Below are positions 7,651-16,230 of a stretch of 33,633 nucleotides of DNA, piece by piece; positions within the stretch are counted from its first letter, which is position 1, and every line of letters starts with the position of its first letter. The position numbers and the translations under genes were made by a program. Source of the DNA: Candidatus Tenebribacter burtonii (GTDB lineage: Bacteria; Cloacimonadota; Cloacimonadia; Cloacimonadales; TCS61); assembly GCA_030765625.1 (NCBI GenBank), contig JAVCCF010000012.1:1-33633 (forward strand), written 5' to 3'. Below the pieces are notes generated by a model that worked only from the letters and a program-made list of their open reading frames with translations, was not told the origin of the DNA and did not search any database.

Positions 7651-9516
7651 ATGAAATTAATAAAATATTTTTTTATATCTTTTTTTATCTTCGTCGTTTT
7701 GAGGATATTATTCATAACAAATTTCTGGCAAAATATTGAACATAAAGCAAGTGATGTTTTTTTTATAATAAGAGGTGAACGGGAAATCTCCGGTGATATT
7801 GTGATCGTTGGAATCGGAGATGATACGTTTAGTACATTAAATGAACGTTGGCCATTTCCAAGAACATATCATGCAAAATTGATTGAAAACTTAGAGAAAG
7901 CAGGAGTGAGTCAAATAATCTATGATATTGAATTTACTGAAAGAACTAATATAGACGCAGATTCAAAATTGGCTGCAACTATTGCTAAATATGATAATAT
8001 AATTCTTTCTGGAAAATTAATTCGTACTCAATATAACGGCTCTATTCGAGAACAATTTCTTTCTCCAATTCCAATCTTAACTCAGACTGATACAAAATGG
8101 GGAACGGTGAATATTTCATCTGATATAGATGGGTTTGTGCGACGTTATGATTTATTTCAAAAAAGAGCAAAAGAGATCAAACTTTCGATAGGTACTATTG
8201 CGATGGCACAACGTTATCAACTTGATCTAAATTCAGAAGATATACATAATTATTCAAAGTATTTTCAAATTGGAAGTAAATATATTCCTAAAGCAACTTC
8301 TCGGAGTGCCTTTATAAATTATTTCGGTCCTACTGGAACATTTACCACTTATGATTTTGCAGATGTAATTGATGATTCTACTTTTACTACAAATTTTGAG
8401 AAAGAATTAAACACTGATCTTAATATTTATTATACAATTAAGGACTCTCTTGAAAATAAAATCGTATTTATTGGATTAACAGCACTTGAATTTCACGATA
8501 TGCATCGAACTCCCTTTTTCACAGGAAGTAACAAGTTAATGCCTGGTGTAGAAATCCATGCAAATTTTATGGAAACCGTTCTAAGAAATAATTATTTAAA
8601 TGAATACCCGATCTCTCTTTATTTTTTATTCTTTTTTATAGTAACTTTATTGCTATTTATTTTTAATTCATTAATAAGACCATCTATTTCAGTTTTCATT
8701 AATTTTATATTTATTATTGTTTATATTTGGTTTTCCTATTACTTATTCAGCACTAAACAGATATTTGTACCAATATTAGAAATTCCAACTGTTATTATTA
8801 TTATTTATATTTTAGGTCTTGTCTATCAATATATTCAGATTTTAAGAGAACGAAAATTCATCAAACATGCTTTTGGTCATTATATTGCTCCTGAACTTGT
8901 TGAAGAACTTATCAAGAATCCTAAAAACTTAGAATATGGTGGAGTTCAGAAAGAGTTAACAATTATTTATGTTGATTTAGTATCTTTTACACCTTATACT
9001 GAAAGCCATACTCCTAAAGAGACGGTCAATATTCTTCGTGAATATTTAACTGAGATGATAAATATCATAACTGAGAATAAGGGCACGCTAGATAAATTTG
9101 TTGGAGATGAAATCATTGCCTTATTTGGTGCACCGGTCAATCTCGAAGATCATGCATTTTATGCTTGCAAAGCTGCATTAGAAATGAGGCAGAGAATGAA
9201 TGAGCTTCATAAGAAATGGGTAACAGAGAATAAAGATCCTCTTGAAATGGGAATTGGTATCAACACAGGTTTTGTAACTATTGGAAATTTAGGATCAGAA
9301 CAGATATTTGATTATACAGCGATAGGTGACAATATGAATATATGTGCAAGAATTGAATCACTCACAAGAGATTATAACACAACAAACAATATTATAATAA
9401 ACAATAGCACATACGAATATATTAAAGATAAATTTAAAACAAAATTCATAGATGAAGTAACTGTTAAGGGTAAAAAGGTAATGATTAAAATTCATGAACT
9501 AATAAGTCATAAATAA
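7651..9516 (+). CDS. CHASE2-domain class III adenylate cyclase
   Basis: A 621-residue membrane-bound nucleotide cyclase. It has one N-terminal membrane helix (about 5-23), an extracytoplasmic CHASE2 sensor domain (about 30-310, with 'VIVGIGDDTF' and 'WPFPRTYHAKLIENL'), three closely spaced membrane helices (about 322-395) and a cytosolic class III catalytic domain (about 430-600). Metal-binding aspartates are D442 in YVDLVSFT and D486 in VGDEII. K482 and the DYT segment (554-556) favour ATP over GTP. The transition-state pair N563/R567 lies in NICAR. All residues needed for activity appear intact, so it should make cAMP in response to an unknown periplasmic signal. No clear ribosome site precedes ATG 7651; TATAAT occurs at 7621-7626. 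No cAMP receptor gene is seen nearby. Confidence 0.92.
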   Translation: MKLIKYFFISFFIFVVLRILFITNFWQNIEHKASDVFFIIRGEREISGDIVIVGIGDDTFSTLNERWPFPRTYHAKLIENLEKAGVSQIIYDIEFTERTNIDADSKLAATIAKYDNIILSGKLIRTQYNGSIREQFLSPIPILTQTDTKWGTVNISSDIDGFVRRYDLFQKRAKEIKLSIGTIAMAQRYQLDLNSEDIHNYSKYFQIGSKYIPKATSRSAFINYFGPTGTFTTYDFADVIDDSTFTTNFEKELNTDLNIYYTIKDSLENKIVFIGLTALEFHDMHRTPFFTGSNKLMPGVEIHANFMETVLRNNYLNEYPISLYFLFFFIVTLLLFIFNSLIRPSISVFINFIFIIVYIWFSYYLFSTKQIFVPILEIPTVIIIIYILGLVYQYIQILRERKFIKHAFGHYIAPELVEELIKNPKNLEYGGVQKELTIIYVDLVSFTPYTESHTPKETVNILREYLTEMINIITENKGTLDKFVGDEIIALFGAPVNLEDHAFYACKAALEMRQRMNELHKKWVTENKDPLEMGIGINTGFVTIGNLGSEQIFDYTAIGDNMNICARIESLTRDYNTTNNIIINNSTYEYIKDKFKTKFIDEVTVKGKKVMIKIHELISHK

Positions 9517-9563
9517 TGTTGATTTTTCGGAAGTGCTTATTGTTGAAGGATATGCGTTAGAAA

Positions 9564-9600
9564 AAAATATTTGAAAAAAAATCATTTTTTAAAATATTTT
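9564..9600. repeat. A+T-only inverted repeat upstream of HU
   Basis: AAAATATTT at 9564-9572 is the exact complement of AAATATTTT at 9592-9600, and the interior is an A-run followed by a T-run. It could form a long weak hairpin or a curved segment between the cyclase and the HU gene. Confidence 0.4.
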
Positions 9601-9626
9601 GAATGATAGCCTTCTTAACGTTATAT

Positions 9627-9664
9627 ATATGAGTATATTAGCAACTAAATACTCATATTTTTTT
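9627..9664 (+). terminator. Rho-independent-like terminator after the cyclase gene
   Basis: A perfect 10-bp stem (9627-9636 with 9649-9658), a 12-nt loop and a run of seven T at 9658-9664. The stem is AT-rich, as expected in this genome. It lies 110 bp past the cyclase stop and before the HU promoter region. Confidence 0.5.
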
Positions 9665-9727
9665 GATGTTTTTTATTGAATATATTAATAAAAACCCTTT
9701 AAATATGGCTATCTATCGTTTTTTTTA

Positions 9728-9733
9728 TTGACA
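9728..9733 (+). promoter_or_regulatory. TTGACA box upstream of HU
   Basis: A perfect TTGACA about 65 bp before the HU start codon. No good TATAAT is present at 16-18 bp; TATATA occurs 23 bp downstream, so the matching -10 is unclear. Confidence 0.35.
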
Positions 9734-9798
9734 AGATATTTTCAAATAAGAAAAACTATATACATGTTTGTTAACCCAATAAATAAAGGAGGATATGA

Positions 9799-10071
9799 AT
9801 GAACAGACAAGATTTGATTATTAAGATTGCTGAAGAAGCTGGTGTAACAAAAAAAGCCGCTAATCTAGCTTTAAATGCTATGATTGATGGTATTACACTT
9901 GCATTAGAGAAAGGTGATAAGGTGTCACTCGTAGGTTTTGGTACTTTTAAAGTAAACCACAGAAATGCTCGTACAGGTGTTAATCCTCAAACAAAAGAAA
10001 AAATTCAAATAGCCGCACGAAATGTTCCAGTTTTCAAAGCTGGTAAAAAACTTAAAGACGCAGTTAAGTAA
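9799..10071 (+). CDS. hup: HU-family DNA-binding protein
   Basis: A 90-residue histone-like HU protein, which binds and bends DNA as a dimer and organises the nucleoid. The sequence shows the helix-turn-helix N-terminus (DLIIKIAEEAGVTKKAANLA), the 'VSLVGFGTFKVNHRNARTGVNP' beta-arm start and the C-terminal 'VPVFKAGKKLKDAV', all canonical. The ribosome site AAAGGAGG is among the strongest in the window, fitting an abundant protein. It is monocistronic: TTGACA upstream and a strong terminator directly downstream. It cannot be told from IHF by sequence alone, but the arm and length suit HU. Confidence 0.95.
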   Translation: MNRQDLIIKIAEEAGVTKKAANLALNAMIDGITLALEKGDKVSLVGFGTFKVNHRNARTGVNPQTKEKIQIAARNVPVFKAGKKLKDAVK

Positions 10072-10083
10072 AAGATTGTTTTG

Positions 10084-10124
10084 AAAATAAAAGCAAGAGT
10101 AGAAAAAACTCTTGCTTTTATTTT
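10084..10124 (+). terminator. Strong intrinsic terminator of the HU gene
   Basis: A perfect 17-bp stem (10084-10100 with 10108-10124), a 7-nt loop AGAAAAA and T-rich sequence following. It starts 13 bp after the HU stop codon. A-runs on the left arm would also give a T-tract on the minus strand, but no minus-strand gene ends here. Confidence 0.9.
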
Positions 10125-10173
10125 ATCTATTTTTTATTAAGTTAACAAATATAAAAAATACAAAGAGGATAAT

Positions 10174-11292
10174 ATGAAATTTTCTATTGAAAAGGTAGAT
10201 TTACAAGCACAGATTCAACATTTATATAATATTGTACCAAGTAAAAATACTATGCCAATACTAACAAATTACCTAATAGAAGCTGATGAACAGAACAATG
10301 TTATTAAATTTACTGCTACAGATCTTGAGATAACAGTAGTTGTGGAATTTGAAGCTAACATTGTTGAAGGTGGTAAAACAGCAATATCTGCAAAAAACCT
10401 AAACGAGATCATTAATTTGTTACCTGAAGCAATGATTCATTTTATTTTAGATGAAGATAGATTAAAAATAAATTGTAAAAAATCTAAATTTAATTTACTA
10501 TGTGCTGAGAGCAGTCAATTCCCGCTTGTTCCACAAAAAGATTTATCAAACGTAATTACTTTAGATGCAAAAATGTTTAAAAAAATGATAGATAATACAC
10601 AGTTTGCAGTCTCCTCAGAAATAAATCGTCCTATATTTTCAGGAATATTCTGGAAGATGGCTGCAGATTCTCAATTAATGGTAGCCACTGACGGTAAAAA
10701 GATAGCTGAGTTTAAACTCAATAAGCAAATAGATCTTCCACAGTCGGTTGAGCAGATTATTCCAACAAAAGGTTTTCTCTTTCTCGATAAAGTAATTACT
10801 GATGATCTACCGGAGATTGCCGTACTGATCGAATCAAATCGTGTTATGTTTGCTTATGGGAACTATACAATTTTTACACATATTATAGAAGGGAGATTTC
10901 CTGATTATACAAAAGCAATTCCTACAAATAACAATAATGTTCTTGTTATTAATAAAAAAGAATTACGCGAAGCTGTGAAAAGAGTATCACTTCTTGCATC
11001 TGAAGAAACTTTTAAGGTAAAACTTGATATTGCTGAAAATACTTTAGTTATTAATAGTATTAAGCGAGAAGAGGGTGATGCAAATGAAAAAATTGAAAAT
11101 GTTAAGTATTCTGGTGAACCTTTAACAATTGCATTTAATTATAGGTACCTTATCGCAATTCTTGCAGTTGTAGAATCAGATGAAATAGAGATCAGAATGG
11201 GGAAATCTAATGAGCCTGCTCTTTTCTTTAATACTGAGATAAAAGAAGATTTCGAAGCAAGATTCTTATTGATGCCACTTCGGTTAGTTTAG
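10174..11292 (+). CDS. dnaN: DNA polymerase III beta subunit (sliding clamp)
   Basis: The 372-residue ring-forming processivity clamp; two copies encircle DNA and tether the replicative polymerase. The three clamp domains are covered by recognisable segments: 'VPSKNTMPILTNYLIEA' near the N-terminus, 'FAVSSEINRPIFSGIFWKM' in the second domain, 'GRFPDYTKAIP' and 'LNLVI/LVINSIKRE'-type strands in the third, and the carboxyl end 'RFLLMPLRLV', matching the MPMR(L/I) clamp ending. GAGG precedes ATG 10174. recF starts two bases after its stop, the classic dnaN-recF pair, but neither dnaA nor gyrB is adjacent. Confidence 0.97.
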   Translation: MKFSIEKVDLQAQIQHLYNIVPSKNTMPILTNYLIEADEQNNVIKFTATDLEITVVVEFEANIVEGGKTAISAKNLNEIINLLPEAMIHFILDEDRLKINCKKSKFNLLCAESSQFPLVPQKDLSNVITLDAKMFKKMIDNTQFAVSSEINRPIFSGIFWKMAADSQLMVATDGKKIAEFKLNKQIDLPQSVEQIIPTKGFLFLDKVITDDLPEIAVLIESNRVMFAYGNYTIFTHIIEGRFPDYTKAIPTNNNNVLVINKKELREAVKRVSLLASEETFKVKLDIAENTLVINSIKREEGDANEKIENVKYSGEPLTIAFNYRYLIAILAVVESDEIEIRMGKSNEPALFFNTEIKEDFEARFLLMPLRLV

Positions 11293-11293
11293 G

Positions 11294-12379
11294 TTGCTGA
11301 TATCTTCACTCAAAATAAAGAATTTTCGTAATTATTCGGACTTTAAAATAAAATTTAATCCGGAAGGTGCACTGATTCTTGGTGAAAATGGAATTGGTAA
11401 AACAAATCTTCTGGAATCAATATCATATTTTGCTTTTGGGAAATCATTTCAGACCAGTAGAGATCTGGAGCTGATAAATTTCTCAAAAGCATTTTTCCGT
11501 ATTGAAGCAGAATTTATAATACAAAATAAATCATATTCTTTTGAAGCAGCATCAGATAGATCAAAAAAAATAATAAAAATCAACAATCTCAATATAGCAC
11601 GAATTAGTGAGCTTTACAAACACCTGAAAGTAGTTTATTTCTCTCCCAATGATATTGAAATTATAGCCGGTTCACCTGTTTTCCGAAGAAGTTTTATCGA
11701 TCAGGCGATTTCACAATATTCTTTTGAATATATCGAAGCTCTAAGAATTTATAAAAGAATTTTAAAACAGCGTAATGCATTATTTAAAGCAAATTATTCA
11801 ACTAAAGAAAAAAGAGCTTGGGATGAACAATTTGCACAGGTAGGAACTAATATTATTAAACTAAGATTGAAATATCTGGCAACTTTTACTCCACTATTAG
11901 AAAAATACTATAAAAAGATAAGTGGTGCCAGAGAAAAATTGAATGCCGATTATAAATATTCTTTTCCAAATGATGATGAAGATATTTACGATAATTTAAT
12001 GGATCATTTATTACGGATCGAGGAGCAGGAGAAGCATCAGGAGAGAAGTCTTGCTGGACCGCATCTCGATGATTTTGATATTTTCATTGATTCCCATTCA
12101 GCCAGGAATTTCAGCTCTCAAGGACAGAAAAGATCTATTGCAATCGCAATGCGACTGGTTCAAACTGAATTAATCAAAGAAAAAGATGATGATACACCCA
12201 TTTTAATGTTCGATGATGTTCTTGCCGATCTCGATAAGATGAGAACAGAAAGAATAATTGAAATGCTAAAAGGAAAACATCAGATATTTATTGCAACTCC
12301 AAATGTTACAAATTATAGATCATTTGGTTTACCTGAAATTGATTTAAAACATGAACTGGGAAAAACGAGTGAAACTTAA
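11294..12379 (+). CDS. recF: DNA replication and repair protein RecF
   Basis: A 361-residue SMC-like ATPase that helps RecO and RecR load RecA at gapped DNA. Walker A is GENGIGKTN (residues 31-38), the ABC signature is FSSQGQKRSIAIA, and Walker B is ILMFDDVLADLD. The N-terminus 'LKIKNFRNYSDF' is diagnostic. The start is a TTG placed one base after the dnaN stop, so translation is most likely coupled; no other start would keep the conserved first strand. The 3' end overlaps the next gene by 29 bp if that gene uses ATG 12351. Confidence 0.95.
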   Translation: MLISSLKIKNFRNYSDFKIKFNPEGALILGENGIGKTNLLESISYFAFGKSFQTSRDLELINFSKAFFRIEAEFIIQNKSYSFEAASDRSKKIIKINNLNIARISELYKHLKVVYFSPNDIEIIAGSPVFRRSFIDQAISQYSFEYIEALRIYKRILKQRNALFKANYSTKEKRAWDEQFAQVGTNIIKLRLKYLATFTPLLEKYYKKISGAREKLNADYKYSFPNDDEDIYDNLMDHLLRIEEQEKHQERSLAGPHLDDFDIFIDSHSARNFSSQGQKRSIAIAMRLVQTELIKEKDDDTPILMFDDVLADLDKMRTERIIEMLKGKHQIFIATPNVTNYRSFGLPEIDLKHELGKTSET

Positions 12380-13616
12380 TAAAAGCATTTTCGGTTGGAT
12401 GATGTATGATTTTGCAAATTCATCATTTACAACAATTATTGTAACTGTGATTTACAGTGTGTATTTTAAGGATGTCGTTGTAAATCAGGGTGAACTTGGA
12501 ACAGCTTTGTGGGGAAGAGCTATAAGTATTTCAATGCTTATGGTTGCTATAACCGCACCAATATTCGGAGCAGTTGCAGATTTTTCTAGAGCAAAGAAGA
12601 AGTTTCTCTTCTATAACTGCTATTTAACTGTTATCTTTACAGCTCTTTTATTTTTTGTTCAAGCAGGTGATATTTTTAAAGGAATGCTTTTATTCATCAT
12701 TGCAAATTTTACTTTCAATAGTGGGAATGTGTTTTATAATGCACTTCTTCCCGATATAGCTCCTCGCGAAGAAATTGGAAAGGTTTCAGGTTGGGGATGG
12801 GCTGTAGGTTACATTGGAGGTCTTGTTGCACTGATACTCATCCTGCCGCTTGTTCACAATAATTGGATACGTCTTGTATTCCCAACGGTAGCAACATTCT
12901 TCGGAATATTTGCAATTCCAACTTTTATTCTTCTAAAAGAAGTTAAGAAGCCTTCTAAGAGAACAAATTATTTTAGAACTGCATTTAAGCGCATAAAGCG
13001 GTCTTCTGAAAATATTAAAGATTTCAGAGAACTTATTAAATTTATCATTAGCTATCTTATTTATAATGATGGAATTATAATTGTAATCAGTTTTGGGGCA
13101 ATTTACGGTGCAACCAAATTTGGAATGGATACAAAGCAATTGATCACTTATTTTGTAATAGCAAATGTAACTTCGATGATCGGAGCTTTTATATTCGGTT
13201 ATATTTTCGATAAAATCGGAGCTAAAAAAACAATTAGCATAACACTTGTAATCTGGATTGCAGTTATTATTTGGACATTTATGTGTAAAAGTGTAAATGA
13301 ATTTTATCTCATTGGAATGCTGGCTGGAATTGCGATCGGATCAAGCCAATCCAGCAGTAGAGCAATGTTGGTTCTCCTCACACCTGATGCGAAGATGACG
13401 GAATTCTTCGGTTTCTATTCTGTAACCGGTCGTATCGCTTCAATTCTTGGTCCGCTTGTTTATGGTGAGGTTTCCCGGATAACAGGAGATCAAAGATGGG
13501 CTATTCTTTCAGTTACTTTGTTCTTCATCGTCGGAGCTATCGTTTTGCAAACTGTTAATGAAGAAAAAGGTAAGCTAACTGCCTTGAATTGGAAAGAAGA
13601 AATCGACGAAACCTAA
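12351..13616 (+). CDS. MFS transporter, UMF1/Atg22-like family
   Basis: A 421-residue multi-spanning membrane protein (about 12 hydrophobic segments). The N-terminal 'GWMMYDFANSSFTTIIVTVIYSVYF' is the hallmark of the UMF1 branch of the major facilitator superfamily, related to the yeast vacuolar efflux protein Atg22. The substrate is unknown. Other family-like sites are 'GWGWAVGYIGGLVALI' and 'GIAIGSSQSSSRAM'. The annotated ATG 12351 overlaps recF; a GTG at 12369 is an alternative and would still keep the whole first helix. It ends the dnaN-recF transcription unit. Confidence 0.9.
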   Translation: MNWEKRVKLNKSIFGWMMYDFANSSFTTIIVTVIYSVYFKDVVVNQGELGTALWGRAISISMLMVAITAPIFGAVADFSRAKKKFLFYNCYLTVIFTALLFFVQAGDIFKGMLLFIIANFTFNSGNVFYNALLPDIAPREEIGKVSGWGWAVGYIGGLVALILILPLVHNNWIRLVFPTVATFFGIFAIPTFILLKEVKKPSKRTNYFRTAFKRIKRSSENIKDFRELIKFIISYLIYNDGIIIVISFGAIYGATKFGMDTKQLITYFVIANVTSMIGAFIFGYIFDKIGAKKTISITLVIWIAVIIWTFMCKSVNEFYLIGMLAGIAIGSSQSSSRAMLVLLTPDAKMTEFFGFYSVTGRIASILGPLVYGEVSRITGDQRWAILSVTLFFIVGAIVLQTVNEEKGKLTALNWKEEIDET

Positions 13617-13847
13617 AATTAGTTTACAAAAAATATCAGAACAAAATATTTGAAATTAGTTTTATAGAAAGGAATTTGTATAATAGAGTGTTTTGCCATT
13701 CTGACGTATTTCTCTACGTTGTTTTTGGAAGGATCTCCTTTTATAGTGAGATTCTTCATCGAATGACTATGTAGTTTGATCCTCAGAAAGATAATAATGT
13801 TTCCATTTTGCAAAACACAAGAATTTTGTAAAATAATTGGAGGATAA
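13617..13847. other. Intergenic region MFS to panD, holding a palindromic element
   Basis: No gene seen. Most of the space is taken by the nested inverted repeat at 13688-13818. The panD ribosome site (TTGGAGGA) follows. I found no TTGAC box in the plus orientation, so the panD promoter is not identified. Confidence 0.5.
13688..13818. repeat. Nested inverted-repeat (MITE/palindromic) element, degenerate
   Basis: Outer arms are GTGTTTTGC (13688-13696) and GCAAAACAC (13810-13818), a perfect 9-bp match. Next, CATTCTGA (13697-13704) faces TCAGAAAG (13793-13800) with one mismatch. The core is GAAGGATCTC (13728-13737), a 10-nt loop and GAGATTCTTC (13748-13757), with one mismatch. The order of these parts resembles dispersed palindromic repeats known from many Bacteroidota-type genomes. 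No transposase is encoded. Confidence 0.6.
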
Positions 13848-14207
13848 ATGCAACGAACAATGCTTTTATCAAAAATACATCGCGCAAATATTACAATGCG
13901 TGATCTTAATTATGTCGGCAGTATTACAATTGATAAAATATTTTTGGAGAAAACTGGAATATTACCAGGCGAAAAAGTTGATATTTATAATATCAGCAAC
14001 GGGAATAGATTTGCGACATATGTTTTGGAAGGTGAATCAGGTTCCGGGATTATTGGTATAAATGGTGCTGCTGCACGTTTAGTTAGTATCAACGATAAGG
14101 TGATAATTGCATGCTACGGTTTATTAGATGAAGAAGAACTAAAAAACTATTCACAAAAAATACTTGTGGTCGATGATAACGAAAATAAAAAATACCATCT
14201 TATATAA
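13848..14207 (+). CDS. panD: Aspartate 1-decarboxylase proenzyme
   Basis: Converts L-aspartate to beta-alanine for pantothenate and CoA synthesis. The 119-residue proenzyme cleaves itself at Gly24-Ser25 (NYVGSITID), giving the N-terminal pyruvoyl group on the alpha chain; position and context match the E. coli enzyme. The catalytic-fold segments 'RFATYVLEGESGSGIIGINGAAA' and 'GDKVIIACYG'-like 'NDKVIIACYGLLDEEE' are conserved. Its stop codon overlaps the panC start by one base (TAATG), so the two are translationally coupled. panB, which would complete the pantoate branch, is not in the window. Confidence 0.96.
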   Translation: MQRTMLLSKIHRANITMRDLNYVGSITIDKIFLEKTGILPGEKVDIYNISNGNRFATYVLEGESGSGIIGINGAAARLVSINDKVIIACYGLLDEEELKNYSQKILVVDDNENKKYHLI

Positions 14208-15043
14208 TGAAGCCAAAACTTATTAATTCTATTGAAGAGATGTCTGTTATTCGTAAGCAGCTAAAGGGAAAGATAGGTTTTGTCCCAACAATGGGATTTT
14301 TACATGAAGGGCATCTAAGTCTTGTAAAAGAAGCAAAGAAAAAAACTGATGTTGTAATAGTAAGTATATTTGTAAATCCAACTCAATTTAGTGCAAATGA
14401 AGATCTAAGTACCTACCCAAGAAATATTGAACGCGATATTGAATTACTTACAAACCTGGAAGTAGACTACATTTTTTTTCCAACAAATGAACAAATGTAC
14501 CCTGATGATTTTAAAACTTGGGTGAATGTTGATAAAATTACACAAGTATTATGCGGGAAATCCCGCCCTACACATTTTCGAGGTGTCACAACAATCGTAG
14601 CAAAATTGATAAACATTATAGATCCTGATCTTATTTTTATGGGGGAGAAAGACTTCCAACAATTAGTTGTATTAAAACAGATGATTAAAGATCTAAATTT
14701 CCGAACTGATATCGTAGGTTGTTCCATTGTAAGAGAGAAAGATGGTCTTGCTTTAAGTTCACGTAACAAGTATTTATCATCTTCTGGAAGAAAGAAGGCA
14801 TTATGTTTAAATAAATCACTTTTGTTAGCTCAAAAACTATATAATGAGGGATTAACTTCTTCCAATGAGATAATCTCTCAAATGACAAATTTGATAGAAA
14901 ATAACGAATGTATAATAGATTATATCGAAGTGTTTGATCCGAAAACATTAGAGCATATTCCTGAACTTGTGGGTGGCTGTAGAATTGCACTTGCTGTGAT
15001 TGTAGAAAATACAAGATTAATAGACAATATAAAAATAGTGTAA
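14207..15043 (+). CDS. panC: Pantothenate synthetase
   Basis: ATP-dependent ligase joining pantoate and beta-alanine to pantothenate. It is 278 residues, the usual length. The nucleotidyltransferase signature is intact: PTMGFLHEGHLSL (27-39; the HxGH motif is HEGH 33-36), then 'SIFVNPTQF', 'EKDFQQLVVLKQM' and 'REKDGLALSSRN', the KMSKS-equivalent loop. Together with panD it supplies both beta-alanine and the final condensation step. Confidence 0.97.
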   Translation: MKPKLINSIEEMSVIRKQLKGKIGFVPTMGFLHEGHLSLVKEAKKKTDVVIVSIFVNPTQFSANEDLSTYPRNIERDIELLTNLEVDYIFFPTNEQMYPDDFKTWVNVDKITQVLCGKSRPTHFRGVTTIVAKLINIIDPDLIFMGEKDFQQLVVLKQMIKDLNFRTDIVGCSIVREKDGLALSSRNKYLSSSGRKKALCLNKSLLLAQKLYNEGLTSSNEIISQMTNLIENNECIIDYIEVFDPKTLEHIPELVGGCRIALAVIVENTRLIDNIKIV

Positions 15044-15063
15044 TTTCCAAATAAGGAAAATTC

Positions 15064-16167
15064 ATGGAACAAGTTAATATTCTCATAATTGGTGCAGGTA
15101 TAATTGGACTGGCGGTTGCCAAAAATCTTAGTAAAGAATTTGAAGATGTAGTACTGGTTGAAGCAGAAGAAACATTCGGGAGACATACCAGCAGCAGGAA
15201 CAGCGAAGTAATACATTCAGGAATTTACTATCCTAAAGGTTCATTAAAAGCTCGATTATGTGTAAATGGAAATCAAGCACTTTATCAATATGCAAAAGAA
15301 AATAATATTCCTTTTAGAAACTGCGGAAAACTTATTGTTGCCAATAACAAAGATGAATTATCCATATTGAAAGAGATAAAAAACAATGGTGAGAAGAATA
15401 GGGTTCCCAATTTGCAGATCATCAATGAAGTTGAGTGTAAAAAATTAGAACCACAAATAATTGCTAAATATGCACTAAAAGTACCATCAACAGGAATTAT
15501 TGATACACACAAACTTATGCAGAAACTGGAGAATGAAGCTGAGGATAATGGTGCTTTCATCATTTATAATATGAAAGTAATTTCTATAGATGCTTTAGAT
15601 GAAGGATATATTGTTAATTTTGCAAACGGTGAGGTATTCGAAACAAATATAATTGTTAATTGTGCTGGATTGCATTCTGATAAAATAGCTGAAATGGTAG
15701 GAATAAAAACAAAACGTGAAAACCTGCAATTACACTGGTGTAAAGGTGAATATTATAAATCCTCAAAGATCAAAGATATTGATCATCTTATCTATCCACT
15801 TCCGGATCCTGATGGAATATTTTTAGGAATTCACCTGACAATTAATTTACATGGTGAAATTCGATTTGGACCTAATGCTTATTATGTTGATAAGCTTAAT
15901 TACGAAATGAATGAATCATATAAACCTGAATTTTTAAAAGCAATAAAAAACTACATGAAAATTGATGAAGAAAACTTCCATTTTGATGATTGTGGAATAC
16001 GTGCTAAACTACAGGAAGATGGTGGAGATTTTAGAGATTTTTATATTAAAGAAGAATCTGAGAAAGGCTTTCCTAACTTTATAAATTGCATAGGAATAGA
16101 ATCACCTGGATTAACCTGCTGTTTGACAATTGCAGAAGAAGTGAAAAAATTAATTATTAGTGAGTAA
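15064..16167 (+). CDS. lhgO: FAD-dependent oxidoreductase, L-2-hydroxyglutarate oxidase-like
   Basis: A 367-residue DAO-superfamily flavoprotein. The FAD-binding motif GAGIIG is at residues 10-15. 'TSSRNSEVIHSGIYYPKGSLKARLCVNGN' is characteristic of the LhgO/L2HGDH branch, which oxidises L-2-hydroxyglutarate to 2-oxoglutarate and passes electrons to quinones or oxygen. The C-terminal 'ESPGLTCCLTIAEEV' matches the second FAD contact. AAGGAAAA precedes ATG 15064. In an apparent anaerobe the electron acceptor is uncertain; a glycerol-3-phosphate-type dehydrogenase role cannot be excluded by sequence. It follows panC by 20 bp, so it is probably co-transcribed. Confidence 0.85.
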   Translation: MEQVNILIIGAGIIGLAVAKNLSKEFEDVVLVEAEETFGRHTSSRNSEVIHSGIYYPKGSLKARLCVNGNQALYQYAKENNIPFRNCGKLIVANNKDELSILKEIKNNGEKNRVPNLQIINEVECKKLEPQIIAKYALKVPSTGIIDTHKLMQKLENEAEDNGAFIIYNMKVISIDALDEGYIVNFANGEVFETNIIVNCAGLHSDKIAEMVGIKTKRENLQLHWCKGEYYKSSKIKDIDHLIYPLPDPDGIFLGIHLTINLHGEIRFGPNAYYVDKLNYEMNESYKPEFLKAIKNYMKIDEENFHFDDCGIRAKLQEDGGDFRDFYIKEESEKGFPNFINCIGIESPGLTCCLTIAEEVKKLIISE

Positions 16168-16230
16168 TTTAATATATATTTAGAGAAAATACTCGTTGAA
16201 GAATTGAACATATTTTAGGAGAGAGTTAGT

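Noticed and set aside
13589-13774. 61-codon open frame after the MFS gene
   Set aside because: It overlaps the MFS end in another frame and runs into the palindromic element; no ribosome site or recognisable motif.
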